Assembly: GCF_913773735.1 (NCBI RefSeq)
Contig: NZ_CAJYEB010000025.1
Coordinates: forward strand, 1-64,000
Length of the DNA: 64,000 nt
Source: an uncultured Massilia sp.
GTDB taxonomy: Bacteria > Pseudomonadota > Gammaproteobacteria > Burkholderiales > Burkholderiaceae_D
Direction: 5' to 3'
Program-made: the position numbers and the translations under genes
Notes under the pieces: generated by a model
Databases searched by the model: none
What the model saw: only the letters and a program-made list of their open reading frames with translations
Told to the model about the DNA's origin: nothing
Shown: one piece after another, positions 60,330-64,000 of the stretch
How the letters are laid out: each line of letters begins with the position of its first letter
Position numbering within the stretch: the stretch's first letter is position 1

Positions 60330-61541
60330 TCATTGGTGGCCCAGTTCCGCGCAGCTGCGCAAGGTCAGGCTGGCGGCCGGCGCGACCTGCAGCACCGAGA
60401 ACACGTCGGACGAACCCTTGGGCGCGTCCTTCGAGGCGATCACCAGCACCGACTGCACCGACTGGTGGTCGCAGGCGCGGTAGGACTGCATGCCCTTGTA
60501 GGTGTCGTAGCGCAGGCCGGCCAGCGCGTCCACGACCTTCTCGGTGTCGCTCGTGCCGGCCGCCTTCACCGCCATCAGCAGCGACTTCACGGCGGAATAG
60601 GCCATCGAGCCGTAGTCGGACGGCACGGCGCCGTTGAAGGCCTGGCGGTAGCGCGCGTTCAGCGCCCGGGCCGACGGCGTGTTCGCCTCGATCGACCAGT
60701 AATACGAACTGCCGCCGATCACGCCTTCGTAGACGCGCGGTCCGGCCGCCACGCGCGACGTGTAGGTCAGCACGGGCGTGACGAACTTCATCGCGGACTT
60801 CAGGCCGAAGTCGCCGGCCTGCCGGATCGAGATCTGGTTGTCGCGGCCGAAATTGTTGAACACGATGACATCCGGACGCATCGCCATCAGGCGCGGCAGG
60901 AACGCCGAATAGTCGGTGGCGCCCAGCGGGTGCCTGATCTCGCCCACCACGGTGGCGCCGACTTCCCTGGCCACGCGGGTGAAGCCGCGCGTCATCTCGT
61001 GGCCGTAGGCGTAGTCGGCGGTCAGGAAGGCGATGCGCATGCCTTTCTTGAACGCATAGCGCCCGACCGCCTGCGTCGTCATGTGCGGGTTCAGCGATTC
61101 GTGGAAGGTGTAGCGCGAGAAGTCGGTGGCCTCGTTGATGGCGTCGGACTGGCTGATCGAGATGTACGGGACCTTGCGCTGCTTGATCACGTTGTTGACC
61201 GCGAGCTGGGTCGCGGCCGACAGGCTGCCGACGATGAAATCGACGTGGTCCTTCTCGATCAGCTCGAGCGCGCGCGCGGCCGCCTCGGCCGGGTTCAGCT
61301 TGTCGTCGCGCACCAGCAGCTCGGCCTTGCGCCCGCCCAGGCCGCCGGCGTCGTTGAACTCCTTGACCGCCAGTTCGGCGTTGCGCACCTGGTCCTGCGC
61401 CTCGGCGCCGTAGGGGCCGGTGAGGGGAACGGGCAGGCCGATCCGGATGGGGCCGGACTGCGGCTGGGCATGGGCCGCGGGCGGCAGGGCGAATGCGAGT
61501 GCGATGCAGGCGGCGCCGGCAAGGGCATGGGGTGGCTTCAT
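60330..61541 (-). CDS. ABC transporter substrate-binding protein (second set)
   Basis: A 403-aa periplasmic protein, signal peptide 1-25 (ending AHA). Peripla_BP_6 fold: IRIGLPVPLTGPYGAEAQDQ, LELIEKDHVDFIVGSLSA, RKVPYISISQSDAINEATD, LTADYAYGHEMTRG. It is only loosely related to the protein at 14511. First gene of the leftward liv set. The neighbouring flavin monooxygenase and VOC genes suggest an aromatic or heterocyclic ligand. Confidence 0.9.
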   Translation of the reverse strand: MKPPHALAGAACIALAFALPPAAHAQPQSGPIRIGLPVPLTGPYGAEAQDQVRNAELAVKEFNDAGGLGGRKAELLVRDDKLNPAEAAARALELIEKDHVDFIVGSLSAATQLAVNNVIKQRKVPYISISQSDAINEATDFSRYTFHESLNPHMTTQAVGRYAFKKGMRIAFLTADYAYGHEMTRGFTRVAREVGATVVGEIRHPLGATDYSAFLPRLMAMRPDVIVFNNFGRDNQISIRQAGDFGLKSAMKFVTPVLTYTSRVAAGPRVYEGVIGGSSYYWSIEANTPSARALNARYRQAFNGAVPSDYGSMAYSAVKSLLMAVKAAGTSDTEKVVDALAGLRYDTYKGMQSYRACDHQSVQSVLVIASKDAPKGSSDVFSVLQVAPAASLTLRSCAELGHQ

Positions 61542-61607
61542 GTTGTCTCCGTTGTGGGAAAGCGTCGGACGGGCCGCGCTTGCGTTTCTTAAGTGAGCGT
61601 TTGATAA

Positions 61608-61636
61608 ATAATCGATTGCGTGAATGGGAAAGTCAA
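61608..61636 (-). promoter_or_regulatory. Leftward promoter for the second liv operon
   Basis: On the minus strand TTGACT (61636-61631), 17 bp, GATTAT (61613-61608), 67 bp before the binding-protein gene. It is back-to-back with the VOC promoter, so the two directions may share control. Confidence 0.5.
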
Positions 61637-61658
61637 GCGAATCTTTGCCGAATTGCGC

Positions 61659-61687
61659 TTGCTATTGATCGATCGATCACCTATATT
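61659..61687 (+). promoter_or_regulatory. VOC promoter with operator dyad
   Basis: TTGCTA (61659-61664), 17 bp, TATATT (61682-61687). The spacer contains the perfect dyad GATCGATCGATC (61667-61678, followed by AC). A dyad lying in the spacer is a classic repressor position; the TetR gene at 63618 is the candidate. Confidence 0.65.
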
Positions 61688-61717
61688 CTGCCGTATCGAA
61701 CAACAATGGAGGAGCAC

Positions 61718-62167
61718 ATGGGAATCAGGAAGCTGGGCCATTATTCGGTCCGCACGGTCGACCTGGAAGCGTCGCGCCGCTTCTACACCGGGGTTCTCGG
61801 ATTGCGCGAGGGTTTCCGTCCGCCGTTCAAGTTTCCCGGCATCTGGCTGTATGCCGGCGGCGACGAGGCCGACTTCGGCGTGGTCCACATCATCGGCATC
61901 GACCGCGACGATCCGCAGGGCCTGAAGGATTACCTGGGCGACAAGGACGAGGCGGGACTCGCCGGCACCGGCGCGATCGACCACGTCGCGTTCCTGGCCA
62001 CCGGGCTGGGCGCGATGCGCGCGCGCCTGGCCGACGCCGGCCACCCGTTCACCGAACGCACGGTGCCGTCGCTGGGCCTGTACCAGCTGTTCATCGCCGA
62101 CCCGAGCGGCGTGACGGTGGAAATGAACTACCCGCACGACGAGGCCCGCGACCTCGGGCTGGCATAG
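61718..62167 (+). CDS. VOC-superfamily protein (glyoxalase/extradiol-like)
   Basis: A 149-aa protein with paired beta-alpha-beta-beta-beta modules: KLGHYSVRTVDLEASRRFYTG (N-terminal His), IDHVAFLATGLGAMRARLADAG (second His), and YQLFIADPSGVTVEMNY (Glu ligand). These are candidate metal ligands. The ATG at 61718 is chosen because GGAGGA lies just upstream; ATG 61706 overlaps that site. Function could be a ring-opening dioxygenase-like or lyase step in the second catabolic cluster. Confidence 0.88.
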   Translation: MGIRKLGHYSVRTVDLEASRRFYTGVLGLREGFRPPFKFPGIWLYAGGDEADFGVVHIIGIDRDDPQGLKDYLGDKDEAGLAGTGAIDHVAFLATGLGAMRARLADAGHPFTERTVPSLGLYQLFIADPSGVTVEMNYPHDEARDLGLA

Positions 62168-62252
62168 CCGTGCCGGCGGCGGCATGGGCATGAGCGCAGG
62201 CAAGCACACTGACAACAACGCAGACAAGCATGCACACAAGGAGGAAGACACC

Positions 62253-63470
62253 ATGGACAAGGGACGTGTAGCCATCATCGGCGGTTCGCTGGGCGGCCTG
62301 TTCGCCGCGAACCTGCTGCACCGCGCCGGCTGGCGGGTGGACGTGTACGAGCGCGTGAGCGAGGAACTGGCCGAACGGGGCGCCGGCGTCGTCACCCACC
62401 CCGAACTGTTCGACATCCTGGCGCTGATCGGCATCGACGATGCCCGCATCGGCGTCGAGGTCGCGTCGCGCCTGACGCTGTCGCGCGAGGGCGAGGTGGT
62501 CGGCGAGCATCCGCACCCGCAGGTGCTGACCGCGTGGGGGCGCCTGTATGCGCTGCTGCGCGCCGCCCTGCCGTCGGAGCACTACCACAATGGCAAGCAG
62601 ATGGTCGGCCTGGTGCAGGACGGCGAAGGCGTGGTGGTGGACTTCGCGGACGGCAGCCAGGCCGCGGCGGACCTGCTGGTCGCCGCCGACGGCATCCGCT
62701 CCACGGTGCGCCAGCTGCTGGCGCCCGAGGTGCAGCCGCAGTACGCCGGCTACGTCGCCTGGCGTGGCCTGGTCGACGAAAGCGCGCTCAGTCCCGCGAC
62801 GCACGGCCGCCTGTTCGGCCACTTCGGCTTCTGCCTGCCGCCGCGCGAGCAGATGCTGGGCTATCCGGTCGCCGGCGCCGGCAATGCGATGGAGGCCGGC
62901 AGCCGGCGCTACAACTTCGTCTGGTACCGCCCGGCCGACGAGGCCGAGGTGCTGCGCATGTCGACCGACAACGCGGGGCGGGTGCATGCGAAAGGCATTC
63001 CGCCGCCGTTGATCTCGGACGCCGTGCTGGCCGAGATCCGCACCGTCGCCGGCACGTCGCTGTCGCCCCAGTTCGCCGAAGTGGTGGCGCGCACGAGCCA
63101 GCCGTTCTTCCAGCCGATCTACGACCTCGAGTCGCCCCGGCTCGCCTTCGGCCGCGTGGCGCTGCTGGGCGATGCCGCCTTCGTCGCGCGCCCGCACTGC
63201 GGCATGGGCGTGACCAAGGCGGCCGGCGACGCGCTGGCGCTGGCCGGCTGGCTGGACAGGCTGCCGTCCGCGGCAGCGCTGGCCGCCTACTCCGACGAGC
63301 GCGTCGCCTACGGCAGCCGCATCGTCGCGCATGCGCGCCACCTGGGCGCCTACATGCAGGCGCAACTGGCGAACGAGCATGAGATGCGCATGGCGGAGCT
63401 GTACCGGACGCCGGCGGCGGTGATGCGCGAGACGGCGGTGCCGCCGCGGTTCGGGCAGGAGCCGGGCTGA
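62253..63470 (+). CDS. FAD-dependent aromatic monooxygenase, 2,6-dihydroxypyridine hydroxylase-like
   Basis: A 405-aa class A flavoprotein hydroxylase: Rossmann motif AIIGGSLGGLFAANLL (8-23), YAGYVAWRGLVDE, GYPVAGAG, RYNFVWYRPAD and GDAAFVARPHCGMGVTKAAGDA for FAD binding. As I recall it, this arrangement resembles 2,6-dihydroxypyridine 3-hydroxylase of nicotine degraders rather than 4-hydroxybenzoate hydroxylase. The substrate is probably a hydroxylated ring, possibly N-heterocyclic. AAGGAGGAAG precedes the start. It follows the VOC gene in the same direction. Confidence 0.87.
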   Translation: MDKGRVAIIGGSLGGLFAANLLHRAGWRVDVYERVSEELAERGAGVVTHPELFDILALIGIDDARIGVEVASRLTLSREGEVVGEHPHPQVLTAWGRLYALLRAALPSEHYHNGKQMVGLVQDGEGVVVDFADGSQAAADLLVAADGIRSTVRQLLAPEVQPQYAGYVAWRGLVDESALSPATHGRLFGHFGFCLPPREQMLGYPVAGAGNAMEAGSRRYNFVWYRPADEAEVLRMSTDNAGRVHAKGIPPPLISDAVLAEIRTVAGTSLSPQFAEVVARTSQPFFQPIYDLESPRLAFGRVALLGDAAFVARPHCGMGVTKAAGDALALAGWLDRLPSAAALAAYSDERVAYGSRIVAHARHLGAYMQAQLANEHEMRMAELYRTPAAVMRETAVPPRFGQEPG

Positions 63471-63564
63471 ACGGGGCGCGATGCCATCGTCCGCGCCTGC
63501 CCCGGCGCCGCGCCGTCGCCGCAACGGCGATGGCCGCACCGGCGCCGGCGCGCCCGGCCCGCGT

Positions 63565-63593
63565 TTGTCAAACGATCATCGACTCTCTATACT
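63565..63593 (+). promoter_or_regulatory. Promoter of the TetR gene
   Basis: TTGTCA (63565-63570), 17 bp, TATACT (63588-63593). The spacer holds CGATCATCG (63573-63581), a small odd dyad that could be an autoregulatory site. Confidence 0.6.
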
Positions 63594-63617
63594 CGTGGCA
63601 CACAAGGAAAGGCCAGA

Positions 63618-64000
63618 ATGAGTTCGACTATCGTGAAGAAGACGCGCGCCGCCAAGGCCCCCAGGGCGCCCAAGGCACCCAGGGCCGAGGCGGCGCCGGC
63701 GGGCGCGCCCGAGACCGGGCGCCGCCTGGCGCGCGAAGACCGTGAAGCGCTGATCGTCCAGAAAGCCATCAAGTACTTCGCGACGCACGGCTTCTCGGCC
63801 AGCACGCGCGAACTGGCCAAGGAAATCGGGGTGTCGCAGCCGCTGCTCTACCGCTACTTCCCGAACAAGGAGGCGCTGGCCGACCGCGTGTTCCACGAAG
63901 TCTACCTGTCGCGCTGGAACCACGAGTGGGAAGACATCCTGAAGGACCGCACGCGGCCCCTGAGCGAGCGCCTGCAGGAGTTCTATCGCCAGTACGGCCG
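63618..64000 (+). CDS. TetR-family regulator, partial (3' end beyond window)
   Basis: 127 codons are visible. An Ala/Pro/Lys-rich N-terminal extension of about 40 residues (KKTRAAKAPRAPKAPRAE) precedes the HTH: REALIVQKAIKYFATHGF, STRELAKEIGVSQPLLYRYFPNKEAL. AAGGAAAGG precedes ATG 63618. It is the likely regulator of the VOC/monooxygenase genes and perhaps of the divergent liv set. The ligand domain is mostly outside the window. Confidence 0.88.
   Translation, partial: MSSTIVKKTRAAKAPRAPKAPRAEAAPAGAPETGRRLAREDREALIVQKAIKYFATHGFSASTRELAKEIGVSQPLLYRYFPNKEALADRVFHEVYLSRWNHEWEDILKDRTRPLSERLQEFYRQYG

Overview
The window is GC-rich DNA with tightly packed genes. Its neutral porin type, VanAB-type aromatic O-demethylase, NrsF/SigF pair and MXKDX-repeat protein point to a soil or plant-associated betaproteobacterium, probably Burkholderiales and possibly Oxalobacteraceae such as Massilia. 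The genus is inference from remembered families. Two stretches look less GC-rich by eye: part of the HNH gene (about 4.4-6 kb) and the TadE/G-like trio (about 33-35.6 kb).

Layout. (1) 1-4.3 kb: glucarate dehydratase behind a promoter carrying two dyads, then a TonB-dependent receptor. (2) 4.4-9.7 kb, minus strand: five overlapping or closely spaced genes encoding a CEIC-repeat protein, a DUF4123 (T6SS adaptor-type) protein, a small protein, a LysM/peptidoglycan-binding protein and a 782-aa protein with an N-terminal HNH nuclease motif. No VgrG, PAAR or immunity gene is visible. (3) 9.8-12.3 kb: LysR, Rrf2, and a ParD-like/methionine aminopeptidase pair. (4) 12.3-31.7 kb: a large aromatic-acid region. 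vanA and a GntR/FCD regulator run leftward. A long rightward operon carries livKHMGF, a porin, glutathione-independent formaldehyde dehydrogenase, vanB, oxalomesaconate tautomerase, oxalomesaconate hydratase (LigJ type), CHA aldolase (LigK type), an alpha/beta hydrolase and a SnoaL-like protein. A LysR gene then faces a second Rieske oxygenase, a gallate dioxygenase and a LysR with two HTH domains.

Together region 4 reads as uptake and complete degradation of methoxylated aromatic acids. Rieske enzymes remove O-methyl groups, FdhA oxidises the formaldehyde released, GalA opens gallate, and the tautomerase, hydratase and aldolase give pyruvate and oxaloacetate. LigC and LigI are absent, so the genes fit the gallate (syringate-type) branch better than the protocatechuate 4,5-branch.

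(5) 31.9-36.5 kb: isochorismatase-like hydrolase, tRNA-Cys, a TadE/TadG-like trio and a LysR. (6) 36.7-43 kb: an AhpD-like protein and a SigF-type stress regulon (MXKDX protein, MsrP-like molybdoenzyme, cytochrome b, DUF1223, NrsF, SigF, beta-propeller lipoprotein). Three exact GTAACC-N16-CGAA promoters and one near match are visible. (7) 43-49.6 kb: LysR, two SDRs, peroxiredoxin, GST, exported crotonase-like protein, AhpD-like protein, and two decayed alpha/beta hydrolase genes. (8) 50-55.6 kb: cytochrome c / IorA / IorB-type molybdenum hydroxylase and a chemoreceptor. (9) 55.7-64 kb: a second catabolic cluster with an OYE-like flavoprotein, livFGMHK, a VOC protein, an FAD monooxygenase and the start of a TetR gene. 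A family of short palindromic elements follows gene ends at 1.63, 4.29 and 26.8 kb.
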